Numbered from the stretch's first letter, positions 29,051 through 39,402 are shown. The stretch is DNA of 64,000 nt from Vibrio syngnathi (GCF_002119525.1 NZ_CP017916.1:186001-250000), one strand, 5' to 3'. Program-made: numbers and translations. The notes: generated by a model not told the origin, from the sequence alone.

Positions 29051-29099
29051 TAGCTTCTTAATTTTTTACTTCTTAACTGCTTAATTTCTTAATTGCTTA
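29051..29099 (-). repeat. Octamer repeat starting at the arcB stop codon
   Basis: On the minus strand from the stop codon: TAAGCAAT, TAAGAAAT, TAAGCAGT, TAAGAAGT, AAAAAAT, TAAGAAGC, then TAAGCACT. Six of the seven units are octamers of the form TAAGmArY and each begins with a TAA. The last in-gene codons (TAGGCAGC overlapping) look like a preceding unit. Confidence 0.7.
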
Positions 29100-30107
29100 G
29101 CTGCCTAATGTCGCAACCATTACTGCTTTGATGGTGTGCATGCGGTTTTCTGCTTCATCGAACACGATAGAGTATTCAGACTCAACCACTTCATCTGTTA
29201 CTTCAACGCCGTCTTTTAGCTGTGGATATTCAGAAGCAAGTTGTTTACCTACTGTTGTATCTTCACCGTGGAAAGCAGGTAGGCAGTGCATGAATTTCAC
29301 ATGTGGGTTGCCCGTTGCTTTGATCATGTCCATGTTGACTTGGTAAGGCATCATTAGATTGATACGCTCAGCCCACGCTTCTTTCGCTTCGCCCATTGAT
29401 ACCCAAACATCGGTGTATAGGAAGTCACAACCTTGCACGCCTTCTTGAACATCTTCTGTTAGTGTAATTTTGCCGCCAGTGTGCTCTGCAATCTCACGAC
29501 ACTCAGCTAATAGCTCTTCTTGTGGCCAGAATTGTTTTGGAGCAACAAGGCGAATATCCATACCCATTTTCGCCGCGCCAACCATTAGAGAGTTACCCAT
29601 GTTGTTGCGAGCATCACCTAGGTAAGCAAACTTGATTTCATGCAGTTGCTTGCCACGGCCGTATTCCGTCATAGTTAGGAAGTCAGCTAGGATTTGTGTT
29701 GGGTGGAATTCGTCAGTCAGGCCATTCCACACAGGAACGCCAGCGTAAGCGCCTAGCTCTTCAACGATTTCTTGACCAAAGCCGCGGTATTCGATGCCAT
29801 CGTACATACGTCCTAGAACGCGAGCGGTATCTTTCATTGATTCTTTGTGGCCAATTTGAGAGCCAGATGGGCCTAAGTAAGAAACTCGAGCACCTTGGTC
29901 GAATGCCGCTACTTCGAATGCACAGCGAGTACGAGTTGAGGTTTTCTCAAAGATAAGCGCAATGTTTTTGCCAGTCAGTGTTGGCTGTTCGTAACCGTTG
30001 TACTTCGCTTTTTTTAGCTCCATAGAAAGATCTAACAAGTGTTGAATTTCGCGTGGAGTGAAATCTAGTAGTTTTAGGAAGTTACGATTGCGTAGGTTAA
30101 AAGCCAT
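29097..30107 (-). CDS. arcB: Ornithine carbamoyltransferase (probably catabolic)
   Basis: In the arginine deiminase pathway it converts citrulline and phosphate to ornithine and carbamoyl phosphate. The 336-residue protein has the carbamoyl phosphate loop [34 protein letters not shown] and the HCLPAFH motif. The name argF is also used for this gene in vibrios; its place after arcA and arcC favours the catabolic role, though it could serve biosynthesis too. It is the last gene of arcA-arcC-arcB, 161 bp after arcC. Confidence 0.93.
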   Translation of the reverse strand: MAFNLRNRNFLKLLDFTPREIQHLLDLSMELKKAKYNGYEQPTLTGKNIALIFEKTSTRTRCAFEVAAFDQGARVSYLGPSGSQIGHKESMKDTARVLGRMYDGIEYRGFGQEIVEELGAYAGVPVWNGLTDEFHPTQILADFLTMTEYGRGKQLHEIKFAYLGDARNNMGNSLMVGAAKMGMDIRLVAPKQFWPQEELLAECREIAEHTGGKITLTEDVQEGVQGCDFLYTDVWVSMGEAKEAWAERINLMMPYQVNMDMIKATGNPHVKFMHCLPAFHGEDTTVGKQLASEYPQLKDGVEVTDEVVESEYSIVFDEAENRMHTIKAVMVATLGS

Positions 30108-30268
30108 GATGTATTCCTTCTTAGATTTAGGCGCTTCCTTGTTACAGGGAAATAAAATTCAAGAAAGCGCGATTAAATTTTTAGTTAAAGTTGTTCGGTT
30201 TTGTTTGTTTCGTTTAATTCTGTTTTCGCAAGCTTTAAGTTTTCAAGATGATAAAGCTCACGAATGCG

Positions 30269-31180
30269 TTAACCTTTGGTGATATTGGTGCCAGCTTGGC
30301 CTTGCAGTATTTGCAAACCATCTTCGAGTGCGCCGATACCAACGACTTTGCCGCCTTGCTGAATGAACTCGCACGATGCTTCAATTTTTGGCCCCATTGA
30401 GCCTGCATCGAATTGGAATTGCGCCAGTTCACTTGGTGTGGTGCTACGCAGTGCGTGTTGAGTCGGTTTGCCCCAATCAAGGTAAACAGCGTCCGCATCG
30501 GTCAAAATAAGCAGCGCATCCGCATCCAATTGTTTTGCTAAGAAAGCTGCAGACATGTCTTTGTCGATAACTGCTTCAACACCGACTAATTTGCCATTTT
30601 CTTTTTTCACTGGGATGCCACCACCGCCAGTACAAATTACGAGGTGACCTGCATCGATAAGTTGAGTGATCGCTTCGTGTTCAACAATGCCGGTAGGTCG
30701 TGGGCTTGGCACTACTCGACGGAAGTGTTGGCCGTCTGGTTTTACGATCCAGTGGAATTTCTCCGCTAACTCACGCGCTTCTGCTTCTTCGTAGATCGGG
30801 CCAATTGGCTTGGTTGGATCTGCGAATGCAGGATCATTTGGATCAACGGTCATTTGCGTCAACATGCATGAGATGTTGCGGTCAGGCAGGTAGTTTTTGA
30901 ACTCCTGCATCAGCATGTAGCCGATCATGCCTTGAGTCTCACTGCCCAATACATCCAATGGATACGGGTTTACTTTTTTGTACTCCAAACCTTGTAGAGC
31001 AAGTAAGCCAACTTGTGGTCCATTGCCGTGCACTAGAACCACGTTGTACACTTTCGCGATTTCAGAGATAGTTTTAACAGCAGTTTCAATATTACGGCGT
31101 TGAACATCGGCTTCTAACGGTTCACCGCGACGAAGTAGGGCGTTCCCACCGAGTGCAACAACAACAGTTTGCTTAGTCAT
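30269..31180 (-). CDS. arcC: Carbamate kinase
   Basis: Makes ATP from carbamoyl phosphate and ADP, the energy-yielding step of arginine fermentation. The 303-residue protein carries the amino-acid kinase fold: VVVALGGNALLRRGE at the start, LVHGNGPQVGLLALQ, the central CTGGGGIPV and DKDMSAAFLAKQLDADALLILTDAD (two adjoining segments), and GSMGPKIEASCEF near the end. It lies between arcA and arcB on one strand. Confidence 0.97.
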   Translation of the reverse strand: MTKQTVVVALGGNALLRRGEPLEADVQRRNIETAVKTISEIAKVYNVVLVHGNGPQVGLLALQGLEYKKVNPYPLDVLGSETQGMIGYMLMQEFKNYLPDRNISCMLTQMTVDPNDPAFADPTKPIGPIYEEAEARELAEKFHWIVKPDGQHFRRVVPSPRPTGIVEHEAITQLIDAGHLVICTGGGGIPVKKENGKLVGVEAVIDKDMSAAFLAKQLDADALLILTDADAVYLDWGKPTQHALRSTTPSELAQFQFDAGSMGPKIEASCEFIQQGGKVVGIGALEDGLQILQGQAGTNITKG

Positions 31181-31253
31181 AATTGTGTTCTCTCATTTTG
31201 GCCAAGCTGAGATTATTCAAGATTGTTCAACTTGGCCGTTTTCGTCTTAGTGA

Positions 31254-32477
31254 TTAGATACCATCACGCTCAATTGGGCAGCTCATGCAGCGTGCGCCAC
31301 CGCGACCGCGACCAAGCTCATCTCCTGGAATCGGAAGAACCGTGATGCCTGCTTTGTCGTATTTTTCGTTGGTGTATGTGTTGCCTTCGTAGCCAATAAC
31401 AACGCCAGGTTTAACGGTAAGAACGTTGTTCGCATCGTTCCACTGTTCGCGTTCTGCATGGAAATTGTCGCCACCTGTCGTGATTAGATTTAGCTTGTCT
31501 ACGCCAAGTGCTTTTTCGATAGCTGTTACGAAGTAGCCTTCTTCTTTCACTTTCACAGCGCCTGATTCATCGCCAGTTAGGTTCCAGCACTGCACGTCTT
31601 TACTTACCACTTCTGGGTAAACAGAGAAGGTATCTTCGTTCATGTGAGTCATCACGGTGTCTAAGTGCATGCAAGAACGGTGTTTCGGTAGTTGCATTGC
31701 GATAACTTGTGTCGCTTGACCGTGTTTGAATAGACTAGACGCTAAGTGCTCAACACCTTGTGCTGTTGTACGCTCAGACATACCGATAAGTACCGCGCCA
31801 CGGCCAAGAACAAGAACATCACCACCTTCGATCGTTGAGTTGTCGTAGTTGATGTTTTCTTCATCGCCGAAGTATTTAATGAAGTCTTCGCCTGCGAATG
31901 TTGGGTGCCAGCGGTAAATAGCGCGAACGTGGTTTGTTTCACGTTGACGAGCAGGTTTTGCCATCGGGTTGATAGATACGCCACCGTATACCCAGCAAGA
32001 TGTGTCGCGTGTAAATAGGTGGTTTGGTAGAGGCTCGATAATGAAGTCAGTTGGTGCGTGCATGCCTTGCATCATTGAAGATGATTTCATTGGCATCTCA
32101 GCGTAAGACAGACCGCCCGTTAGGATTTTTGCTAGCTCTAAGTTTGGTAGGTCGCCCAAGTAGCAGCGCACATCATTTGCAAATGTTTTACCTAAGCGGT
32201 AATCAGACACTTGATGATTCAAAAGCCAATCTTTCGCTTCTGGCACTGCTAGTGTGTCTGCTAGTAGGTCAGTAAGAAGAAGAACTTCAACACCTTGATC
32301 ACGTAGCGTTTTAGTAAATGCATCATGCTCTTTACCTGCGCGCTCAACAGCCAGTACGTCATCAAATAGTAAATCGTGACAGTTAGAGGGTGTTAGGTGA
32401 GTCAGTGCGCGTCTTGGGCGGTGAACTAGAACGCGGCGCAATTGACCTATTTCAGAACCTACATAGAACTTACTCAT
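31254..32477 (-). CDS. arcA: Arginine deiminase
   Basis: Hydrolyses arginine to citrulline and ammonia, the first step of the pathway, which also raises pH. The 407-residue protein is full length, with [23 protein letters not shown] and [14 protein letters not shown] carrying catalytic Asp, Glu and His, and the catalytic cysteine in [12 protein letters not shown] near the C-terminus. It is first in arcA-arcC-arcB. It is not the redox regulator that shares the name arcA. The long region upstream carries repeats and dyads. Confidence 0.97.
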   Translation of the reverse strand: MSKFYVGSEIGQLRRVLVHRPRRALTHLTPSNCHDLLFDDVLAVERAGKEHDAFTKTLRDQGVEVLLLTDLLADTLAVPEAKDWLLNHQVSDYRLGKTFANDVRCYLGDLPNLELAKILTGGLSYAEMPMKSSSMMQGMHAPTDFIIEPLPNHLFTRDTSCWVYGGVSINPMAKPARQRETNHVRAIYRWHPTFAGEDFIKYFGDEENINYDNSTIEGGDVLVLGRGAVLIGMSERTTAQGVEHLASSLFKHGQATQVIAMQLPKHRSCMHLDTVMTHMNEDTFSVYPEVVSKDVQCWNLTGDESGAVKVKEEGYFVTAIEKALGVDKLNLITTGGDNFHAEREQWNDANNVLTVKPGVVIGYEGNTYTNEKYDKAGITVLPIPGDELGRGRGGARCMSCPIERDGI

Positions 32478-32663
32478 GATCGTCTCTCTCTTATATATTT
32501 GAATTACTTTTATCGCTAAGAGTAATTATTTATTTTCAGTGGAGAATAATGAATTACTTTATTCATATCTCTTGTCTGGAATTAATATTACGCCTGCTAG
32601 TCAGGTATTCTTAGAGATCTATCACAAATCGTTTTTTATCCCGCAGCCCTTTGTAATTAAGGG

Positions 32664-32795
32664 TTTTAACAAACTTTATGCACTTTTAGTTATGACAATT
32701 ACATTCTAAATAGTTAGCTGTTAGGGAACTTTATGCACGCTTTTTTGATTAACCTTCCTAGAATCAAAATTGTTAGGGATTATATGCATAATGGT
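32664..32795. repeat. Three imperfect direct repeats upstream of arcA
   Basis: AACTTTATGCAC occurs at 32672-32683 and 32727-32738, and a third diverged copy lies at 32771-32790 (TGTTAGGGATTATATGCATA against TGTTAGGGAACTTTATGCAC at 32719-32738). Spacing is 55 and 52 bp, about five helical turns each, which would place a bound protein on one face of DNA. Confidence 0.55.
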
Positions 32796-33152
32796 TTTAT
32801 TGATAGGAATGTGCTTAGCTTGGAAGTATGCAATGTTTCTATTTAGATATTTAATTTTGAATGTGGAATTAAATATTTTTTAACAAATTAAATGCGAATA
32901 AAGCTGTTGTGATCACATTTTATAATGGGGTGTTTTACGTTGTTTTTCTATAAAAATAGGTGATATTTATCCTTTTGTTATTACTAACTAAATAACTTAA
33001 AATATAATTAACTCGAATATATGACTAAATATTTCTCTAAAAATATTGGTCGGTGATGGATGGTTAATTATTAGCTTCAACGTCAATGTTAAAACGTTGA
33101 TTTTCTCTTTATAGAAGGTCCCCTTAGTTCGTTTAATACCAATAACAGTAAG

Positions 33153-33176
33153 CCGTTAAGCCGTTAAGCCGTTAAG
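33153..33176. repeat. Three-copy octamer CCGTTAAG
   Basis: CCGTTAAG is repeated three times without interruption in the spacer between the YfcC-type gene and arcA. Confidence 0.85.
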
Positions 33177-33424
33177 TAAGCAAGTGGTCAGAAATAGCGT
33201 AGGAAAAGGCGTGGGAATAAGGTGTAAGTTTTTGAACAGTAGTTAATCAAAAATCAAAAATCATAACGCAGTTATCGCGCGTTCTAACCAGTCAAGGGAA
33301 CCCGTTAGTTATTGATTGGTATAAGCTTTGCCACTGGGGCTGGCGATAGAGAAGCTTTAAATGAAGCGTGTGCAGATCGTGAGGCTGTTTCGGGGGACTG
33401 GCTCTGTGCTCGATAGCGATAAAA

Positions 33425-33446
33425 AAAGCCGCTAGAAGGCGGCTTT
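33425..33446 (-). terminator. Terminator after the YfcC-type transporter gene
   Basis: AAAGCCGC / GCGGCTTT, 6-nt loop, followed by Ts on the minus strand, 25 bp past the stop codon. It separates this gene from arcA. Confidence 0.88.
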
Positions 33447-33470
33447 GAACGAGAAGGTGATGCGTTGGTT

Positions 33471-34922
33471 TTAGATAAGTGCACCAATACTTAGTACAGC
33501 AATGCAGAACACCATTAAGATACCGATCAATGGCATTACCCATTTCACCCAGCGCACATAAGGGACACGAGCGATAGCAAGCCCCCCCATAACTACTGCT
33601 GAGGTTGGAGTCATTAAGTTAACCAAACCTGATGCCGATTGGTAAGCGGTTACTACTAGTTCACGTCCTACGCCAGCAAAGTCAGCTAGAGGAGCCATGA
33701 TTGGCATGGTGAGTACCGCTAGACCAGAAGATGATGGCACTAGGAATGAAAGCAAAATTTCTAGGAAAAACATTACATTAATAAAGATTACTGAAGAAAG
33801 GCCAGTCACCATTTGTTCAGCAGAGAAGAGGATTGTATCAGTGATCATACCGCGGTCCATTACGACGACGATACCACGTGCGATACCTATGATAAGCGCA
33901 ACGCCCAGTAGATCACGAGCACCATCAATGAAGCTCGTTGTGAACTCTTCTTCACTCATGCGGGCAATCAAGCCGATAAGAATTGTTGAACCTAGGAACA
34001 TTGCAGAGATTTCGGCCATCCACCAACCAGCAACAGATACACCGTAAATCATTACACCGAATGAAGCTGCGAAGATAGTTAGAATGATTTTACGGGTTGT
34101 TGTGAAATCAAGAAGCTCACCCGTTTGGTTTCCAAGGAAGTGTGCTTTGTTTTCTTCGTATTTATCGTAAACGATCGATTTGGATTGGTCTGCACGCACC
34201 ATTTTTGCATAGCGCATGACATAGCCAACACAGATAACCCAGCCGATAACTAGCATCATAACGCGTAGAACTATACCGTCAGTGAAAGGGATACCCGCTG
34301 CGTTTGCCGCGATAACTGTTGCGAATGGGTTAATAGTAGAACCTAAAGTACCAATCCCAGCACCTAGTAGAACGGTTGCTGCTGCCACTAGTGGGTCAAA
34401 CCGAGCGGCCATCATTACAGGTACTAGCAGCGTATAGAATGGCAGTGATTCTTCCGCCATGCCGTAGACGGTACCGCCAGCAGCAAACAATGCCATCAGT
34501 ATCGGTATCATCAACTCTTCTCGCCCTTCTAGGCGAGCGGTTACACGTTCGATACCTGCATCGATTGCACCGGTTTTCGTTACTAGGCCAAGGAAGCCAC
34601 CGATAACTAGAATGAACAGTGATACATCAATCGCAGCAGCTTCATAGCTGTTGTGATCGTAGAAACCATCGATTGGAGCCATCAGTACATCAACAACACC
34701 TTGTGGGTTACCTTCAGTCGCTTTGTAAGTGCCAGTGATAGGTACTTCTCGACCTAGCTCATCGTTCATTTCTCGGTCGTATTGGCCTGCTGGAACAATC
34801 CAGGTAAGCAGAGCGACGAACGCAATCAGAATAAATAGAATGGTGTAGGCAGAAGGAAATTTAAAGTTGGCAAAGAAGCCGCCTTTTTCTGCCTTTTTAA
34901 TCGTTTCGGTAGTCATAGCCAT
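33471..34922 (-). CDS. YfcC-family transporter, probable arginine/ornithine exchanger
   Basis: A 483-residue inner-membrane protein with about 12 hydrophobic segments. It begins with a basic cytosolic tail and FKFPSAYTILFILIAFVALL, followed by TWIVPAGQYDRE, and has GMAEESLPFYTLLVPVMMAA and GAGIGTLGSTINPFATVIAA, all typical of the YfcC/ion-transporter (short-chain fatty acid-like) superfamily. No classical APC-type ArcD is present near arcACB, so this carrier next door is the best candidate for arginine/ornithine exchange; that is inference from position. It has its own terminator and a long upstream spacer with an FNR-type site. Confidence 0.83.
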   Translation of the reverse strand: MAMTTETIKKAEKGGFFANFKFPSAYTILFILIAFVALLTWIVPAGQYDREMNDELGREVPITGTYKATEGNPQGVVDVLMAPIDGFYDHNSYEAAAIDVSLFILVIGGFLGLVTKTGAIDAGIERVTARLEGREELMIPILMALFAAGGTVYGMAEESLPFYTLLVPVMMAARFDPLVAAATVLLGAGIGTLGSTINPFATVIAANAAGIPFTDGIVLRVMMLVIGWVICVGYVMRYAKMVRADQSKSIVYDKYEENKAHFLGNQTGELLDFTTTRKIILTIFAASFGVMIYGVSVAGWWMAEISAMFLGSTILIGLIARMSEEEFTTSFIDGARDLLGVALIIGIARGIVVVMDRGMITDTILFSAEQMVTGLSSVIFINVMFFLEILLSFLVPSSSGLAVLTMPIMAPLADFAGVGRELVVTAYQSASGLVNLMTPTSAVVMGGLAIARVPYVRWVKWVMPLIGILMVFCIAVLSIGALI

Positions 34923-35485
34923 CTCCTTTCACGTCAATGCCTCCAGGCAGATCAGTGTGAATTCGCGAGTCAAAAATAAATAGCTGATCCTAAAAAAGGT
35001 GAATCAATAAATTTAATAAAATTCGAATTGATTATTTAATTTAATAATTAATTAAAACAAACGTTTACATTTTTGATTTTTTTAAATTAAATCAGATATT
35101 AGACTTGAACTTTTATTTATCTGTTGGGTATTTTAAATCTCATTTTTAACTCTAACCTAGCGGCTGCTCACATTTTTATTGTACTAATTTATTGCTCAAT
35201 AATTACACTAAAAGTTATCAGGGTATTAGTGTGATTAAATTGGTTATCTATGCTGATGGTTTATCTACGATTCTTTTATTTTAGGTTATCTAGAGTGTGT
35301 AGAGAATAAATGTGTGGAATTTTATGCAAAATTATATTTTATAATGTTTATGGATTAATTAATTAATGTTTGATTTATATCAAATAAGGATAAAAGGATG
35401 GGGGCTGTAAATTAAATGGTTAACATTAAGTTGCGGATATGATGGGGGTTAGAAGAGGAAAAGAGCGATATTTTTGAGGAGAATA
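34923..35485. other. AT-rich spacer upstream of the YfcC-type gene
   Basis: No coding region is supported. The stretch 34995-35390 is strongly AT-rich and contains a perfect FNR-type dyad at 35370-35383, so a long 5' leader or distal promoter for the YfcC-type gene is likely. Confidence 0.55.
35370..35383. promoter_or_regulatory. Perfect FNR-type site
   Basis: TTGATTTATATCAA matches the FNR consensus TTGATnnnnATCAA at all ten specified bases. It is about 450 bp upstream of the YfcC-type start, and the flanking gene on the other side ends rather than starts here, so the YfcC-type gene is the only adjacent target. FNR is the oxygen-sensing activator of anaerobic genes. Confidence 0.7.
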
Positions 35486-35511
35486 AAAGAGAAGTGGTGT
35501 CACTTCTCTTT
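35486..35511 (-). terminator. Terminator after the Dcu gene
   Basis: Perfect 11-bp inverted repeat AAAGAGAAGTG / CACTTCTCTTT with a 4-nt loop, 24 bp beyond the stop codon. Confidence 0.82.
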
Positions 35512-35534
35512 ATCCAGAACGAAAGTCTATTCGA

Positions 35535-36848
35535 TTAGATCATGACATTCGATAGCAGCAGACCAAACGCAATGCTAAATACCATACTTAGTAAGCCTGG
35601 GAGCATAAAGCTGTGGTTGAAGATGTACTTACCTATATTCGTGGTACCCGTTCGATCAAAGTCAATTGACGCGATGATAGGACCGTAGTTTGGAATAAAG
35701 AAGTAACCATTAACCGCAACGAAGGTTGCAATAATAATTGCTGGCGGAAGCCCTAAAGCAATCGCCACAGGTACAAGAACTGCAGTGGTTGCACCTTGGC
35801 TGTTTACCATTACTGATAGAGCAAATAGTGCGAATGCAAATGTCCACGGTGCAACTTCTACTAGGCCCGATACCGCTTCTTTGACCATTGCAGCATGGCC
35901 ACCAATGAAGGTATCGCCTAACCAAGCAATACCGAAAATAGCAACAATCGCACGCATACCAGCGTGGAATACAGAACCTTGGCTAATTGCATTTCCGTCT
36001 GGTTTACAGATTAAAATAATAAGAGCAGCAACCGTTAGCATGACGATTTCAATAGTGTGTGCCATACCCATCGGTGAGCCATCAAACTGAGGGCGAAGTG
36101 ATGGGAATGCCCCCATTACAACAACCGTCAGCGCACCAAATAGGAACATACCGACTGATTTTTTCGCTTGTGGTGTGATGGTAATATTTTCAACCGATTC
36201 CTCTTGTTCCATCTCTTTACGGAATTCAGGATCTTGCATGCGGCGTTGGTATTCAGGATCGTCTTTGAGCTCTTTACCTAGTTTGTTGACAATGACACAA
36301 GCACAAGCAAGGCCAAGGAAAGTACTTGGGATAGTGACGGAAAGAACATCAGCTAGCGTGATGCCTTGTGGTTCCAAGAAGGCAACCAAAGCGACAACCG
36401 CTGCCGCAATTGGGCTTGCAACAATCGCAAATTGTGATGCGATAACGGCCATACCTAGTGGGCGCGCTGGGCGGATACCACTACGACGGCTCACTTCTGC
36501 AATAACTGGAAGAACCGAGTAAGCAACGTGGCCAGTACCTGCCATCATTGTGAAAAAATAGGTTACTAAAGGAGCAATGAAAGTGATGTGGCGAGGGTTT
36601 TTACGCAAAATCCCAGAGGCAATCTTGATCATGTAATCCAAACCACCAGAAGCTTGCATTGCGGCTGCGGCAGCCACTACCGCCATTATCATTAACATTA
36701 CGTTGATTGGTGGGCTGGTTGGTTGAATCCCGAAAATGAAACTTAGTACTGCAAGGCCAACACCGCCCATAACGCCGAGGCCTATCCCCCCGATACGAGC
36801 ACCGATCAGGATACATCCCAATACGACGAATAGCTCAAGTAAAAACAT
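35535..36848 (-). CDS. Anaerobic C4-dicarboxylate transporter, DcuA/DcuB family
   Basis: Exchanges fumarate, malate, aspartate and succinate across the inner membrane, mainly in anaerobic growth. The 437-residue protein starts [20 protein letters not shown] and has [35 protein letters not shown] and a C-terminal [20 protein letters not shown], all family hallmarks. Features of both E. coli DcuA and DcuB are mixed (SPPINVML and GTGHV are DcuB-like; the DcuA-like length is 433-437), so no symbol is given. It follows aspA after 88 bp: aspartate taken up is split to fumarate and ammonia. Confidence 0.92.
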   Translation of the reverse strand: MFLLELFVVLGCILIGARIGGIGLGVMGGVGLAVLSFIFGIQPTSPPINVMLMIMAVVAAAAAMQASGGLDYMIKIASGILRKNPRHITFIAPLVTYFFTMMAGTGHVAYSVLPVIAEVSRRSGIRPARPLGMAVIASQFAIVASPIAAAVVALVAFLEPQGITLADVLSVTIPSTFLGLACACVIVNKLGKELKDDPEYQRRMQDPEFRKEMEQEESVENITITPQAKKSVGMFLFGALTVVVMGAFPSLRPQFDGSPMGMAHTIEIVMLTVAALIILICKPDGNAISQGSVFHAGMRAIVAIFGIAWLGDTFIGGHAAMVKEAVSGLVEVAPWTFAFALFALSVMVNSQGATTAVLVPVAIALGLPPAIIIATFVAVNGYFFIPNYGPIIASIDFDRTGTTNIGKYIFNHSFMLPGLLSMVFSIAFGLLLSNVMI

Positions 36849-36899
36849 GAGTGACTCCTAAAATATATATAGTTATTAATAATTTTATTAAGCAAGAAA

Positions 36900-36923
36900 A
36901 AAGGCTCTGGAAACAGAGCCTTT
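36900..36923 (-). terminator. Hairpin terminator between aspA and the Dcu gene
   Basis: Perfect 10-bp stem AAAGGCTCTG / CAGAGCCTTT with a 4-nt loop and Ts on the minus strand, inside the 88-bp gap. It should reduce read-through so that the carrier is made less than the enzyme, or the carrier has its own promoter in the following 50 bp. Confidence 0.82.
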
Positions 36924-36936
36924 CTTTGTTCATCCG

Positions 36937-38388
36937 TTATTCGTAGCGTTTTGCTTTATACTGAGGATGCATCAGATTTTCAACAGAGAAAATGTCATCA
37001 AGTTCTTCTTCGCTCAATAAACCGCGCTCTAGAACTACATCACGAACACTCTTACCTGTTTCAGCACAAATCTTACCTACAATGTCACCCTCGTGGTGGC
37101 CAATGTATGGGTTTAGATAAGTAACGATACCGATAGAGTTAAATACGTGAGATTCACATACTTCTTTGTTTACAGTAATGCCGTCTACACACTTGTCGCG
37201 TAGGTTCACACATGCGTTTGTTAGAATGTCTAGAGACTCAAACATGCTTTGTGCGATAACCGGTTCCATTACGTTCAGTTGAAGCTGACCGCCTTCTGCT
37301 GCGAAAGAAACCGTGTTGTCGTTACCTAGAACTTTAAAGCAAACTTGGTTTACTACTTCAGGTACAACTGGGTTTACTTTAGCAGGCATGATTGAAGAAC
37401 CCGCTTGCAGTTCAGGTAGGTTTAGCTCGTTGAAGCCAGTGCGTGGACCTGAAGAAAGAAGACGTAAGTCGTTACAAATCTTAGACAGTTTAACCGCTAG
37501 GCGCTTAAGTGCGCCGTGCGTCATTACGTATGCGCCACAGTCAGACGTTGCTTCGATAAGATCTTCAGCCGCTACACACTCTAAGCCAGTTACTTCCGCT
37601 AGGTGTTTCACTGCTAGGCCTTGGTAACCCGGTGCTGCGTTCAGACCAGTACCGATAGCCGTTGCGCCTAGGTTAACTTCAAGCAGTAGTTTTGAAGTGT
37701 ATTCTAGGTTTTTGATTTCTTCGTTGATGGTTACAGCCCAAGCGTGGAACTCTTGGCCAACCGTCATAGGCACAGCATCTTGAAGTTGAGTACGACCCAT
37801 TTTCAAAATTGTGTTGAATTCTTGGCTCTTAAGCTCAAATGCACCTTTTAGGTATTCGATAGCATCGATCAGTTTACGAACGCTGTTGTAAACAGAGATG
37901 CGGAAGCCCGTTGGGTAAGCACAGTTTGTAGATTGGCTGCGGTTTACATGGTCATTTGGGTTGATGAACTCGTATTGGCCTTTTTCTTTGCCCATAAGTT
38001 CAAGAGCCACGTTTGCCACAACTTCGTTAGCATTCATGTTTACAGAAGTACCAGCACCACCTTGGAATACATCCGATGGGAACTGATCCATGCACTTGCC
38101 AGTGTCTAGAATAAGGTCACAAGCTTCGATGATGTATTTAGCTACTTCGCTTGGGATTACACCTAACTCTTTGTTTGCTAAAGCCGCTGCTTTCTTTGTC
38201 ATCACCATACCGCGAACGAATTCAGGTACATCTGAGATCGTTACATTTGAGATGTTGAAGTTTTCAACTGCGCGTAGAGTGTGGATGCCGTAGTAAGCAT
38301 CAGCCGGAACATGACGTTGACCTAGTAGATCTTCTTCGAGACGAGTAGCTTGAGGAGCTTCAACTTGAGCTTCTGATAGATTAGCCAT
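36937..38388 (-). CDS. aspA: Aspartate ammonia-lyase
   Basis: Converts aspartate to fumarate and ammonia, feeding fumarate respiration. The 483-residue protein has the fumarase/aspartase superfamily signature [15 protein letters not shown] and the aspartase segments [14 protein letters not shown] and [14 protein letters not shown]. It begins [20 protein letters not shown], a tail slightly longer than in E. coli. The Dcu carrier follows on the same strand. The 284-bp spacer to fxsA (38389-38672) must hold its promoter; no FNR or CRP site was clear. Confidence 0.97.
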   Translation of the reverse strand: MANLSEAQVEAPQATRLEEDLLGQRHVPADAYYGIHTLRAVENFNISNVTISDVPEFVRGMVMTKKAAALANKELGVIPSEVAKYIIEACDLILDTGKCMDQFPSDVFQGGAGTSVNMNANEVVANVALELMGKEKGQYEFINPNDHVNRSQSTNCAYPTGFRISVYNSVRKLIDAIEYLKGAFELKSQEFNTILKMGRTQLQDAVPMTVGQEFHAWAVTINEEIKNLEYTSKLLLEVNLGATAIGTGLNAAPGYQGLAVKHLAEVTGLECVAAEDLIEATSDCGAYVMTHGALKRLAVKLSKICNDLRLLSSGPRTGFNELNLPELQAGSSIMPAKVNPVVPEVVNQVCFKVLGNDNTVSFAAEGGQLQLNVMEPVIAQSMFESLDILTNACVNLRDKCVDGITVNKEVCESHVFNSIGIVTYLNPYIGHHEGDIVGKICAETGKSVRDVVLERGLLSEEELDDIFSVENLMHPQYKAKRYE

Positions 38389-38672
38389 AACAGGATCCTT
38401 AGAGAATTATTCTGATTATATAGTTAGTTATTAGCCTATTCTGTGTGCAAATACTCCGTTCGCTAGAATATTGGGCTGATAAATCCGTCCTGACTTATGT
38501 GGCACATGATACTGTACTTAGCGCATAAAAATATTAAGTTGATCACCTTTTTCGGTTTTGTTTCGTCAATATTTTGCAAACTTATTCCGGGTCAATAAAC
38601 ACGCTTATTTACAGGATAAATTTGAGATTGATAGGGCTTTCAGCGTAAACTGGATGTAACAAAGGAGGGCGT

Positions 38673-39197
38673 GTGTTTCCTATCTTATTATTACTATTTA
38701 TCTTCGTACCCATCATTGAGATTGGGCTATTTATTCAAGTTGGTGGCTTCTTAGGATTGTGGCCAACTATTGCGTTGGTTTTGATTACTGCATTTGTTGG
38801 TGCATCGCTTGTTCGTAGCCAAGGCATTCAGACACTTATGTCTGTGCAAGGTCGATTACAACAAGGCGAAATGCCAGCACAACAGATTCTTGAAGGCGTG
38901 ATGCTTGCGGTTGCAGGCGTATTGCTGCTGACTCCGGGATTTATGACGGACGCACTCGGTATGTTGGTATTGTTACCAGCACCAAGAGCGATGATTGCCA
39001 AGAAAATGATGGAAAAAATGGTGGTGACCAATATGTCTGGTGGTTTCCATGCGGGTGGACAAGCTGGTTTTGGCCAGAGCCCATTTGGACAAGACCCATT
39101 CAATTCAGGTCCATCTGACCAATCAAAAGACGGCAACACCTTTGAGGGTGAGTTTGAGAAGAAAGACGACGACAACGATCGTAACCGCTTAAACTAA
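38673..39197 (+). CDS. fxsA: FxsA membrane protein
   Basis: A 174-residue inner-membrane protein with four hydrophobic segments in the first 130 residues and an acidic, Gln/Asn/Asp-rich cytosolic tail ending EKKDDDNDRNRLN. The core FVPIIEIGLFIQVGGFLGLW and the GFMTDALG segment identify FxsA, whose overproduction in E. coli relieves exclusion of phage T7 by the F plasmid; its normal role is unclear. The start is GTG at 38673, with AAAGGAGG five bases upstream. Confidence 0.93.
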   Translation: MFPILLLLFIFVPIIEIGLFIQVGGFLGLWPTIALVLITAFVGASLVRSQGIQTLMSVQGRLQQGEMPAQQILEGVMLAVAGVLLLTPGFMTDALGMLVLLPAPRAMIAKKMMEKMVVTNMSGGFHAGGQAGFGQSPFGQDPFNSGPSDQSKDGNTFEGEFEKKDDDNDRNRLN

Positions 39198-39253
39198 TCC
39201 GTTTTTTATCTTCTTTGTTTTTCTCTCTTCTTTATATAGAGAGGGGAAAACAG

Positions 39254-39307
39254 AAAAGGCTCTTACCTTTATCCTTCGCAAGAAAGTGATAATGGTAAGA
39301 GCCTTTT
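39254..39307. terminator. Bidirectional terminator between fxsA and trmL
   Basis: AAAAGGCTCTTACC / GGTAAGAGCCTTTT, a 14-bp perfect stem extended by TTATC/GATAA after a mismatch, followed by six Ts on the plus strand. The A run on the other side lets it act for convergent trmL as well. Confidence 0.9.
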
Positions 39308-39402
39308 TTATTGCATGTTACCTGCTATTTACGATTACTAGCTGGAACAGGTAACAGGCCGTGCGAGCGGTTATTTACTGAGATTAATTTACTGAGATTG
39401 GG

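Larger units (their letters stand above)
32478..33424. other. Long AT-rich spacer upstream of arcA
   Basis: No gene is supported here. The region should hold the arcA promoter. Visible structure: a dyad ATGAAT-6-ATTCAT at 32549-32566, echoed by TGAATTACTTTTAT at 32500; three imperfect repeats around TTATGCAC; a 10-bp palindrome TGTGATCACA at 32908-32917; and a three-copy octamer at 33153-33176. No FNR site was found in it by eye. Confidence 0.6.

Noticed and set aside
31254..32477. arcA as the anaerobic response regulator ArcA
   Set aside because: The protein is clearly arginine deiminase with its catalytic cysteine motif; the shared name is coincidental.
32908..32917. TGTGATCACA palindrome as a CRP site
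   Set aside because: The half-sites abut with no 6-bp spacer, so it does not fit CRP; recorded only as a palindrome.
33292..33543. 83-codon frame overlapping the 3' end of the YfcC-type gene
   Set aside because: Crosses the transporter terminator, has no recognisable domain and overlaps a well-supported gene in another frame.
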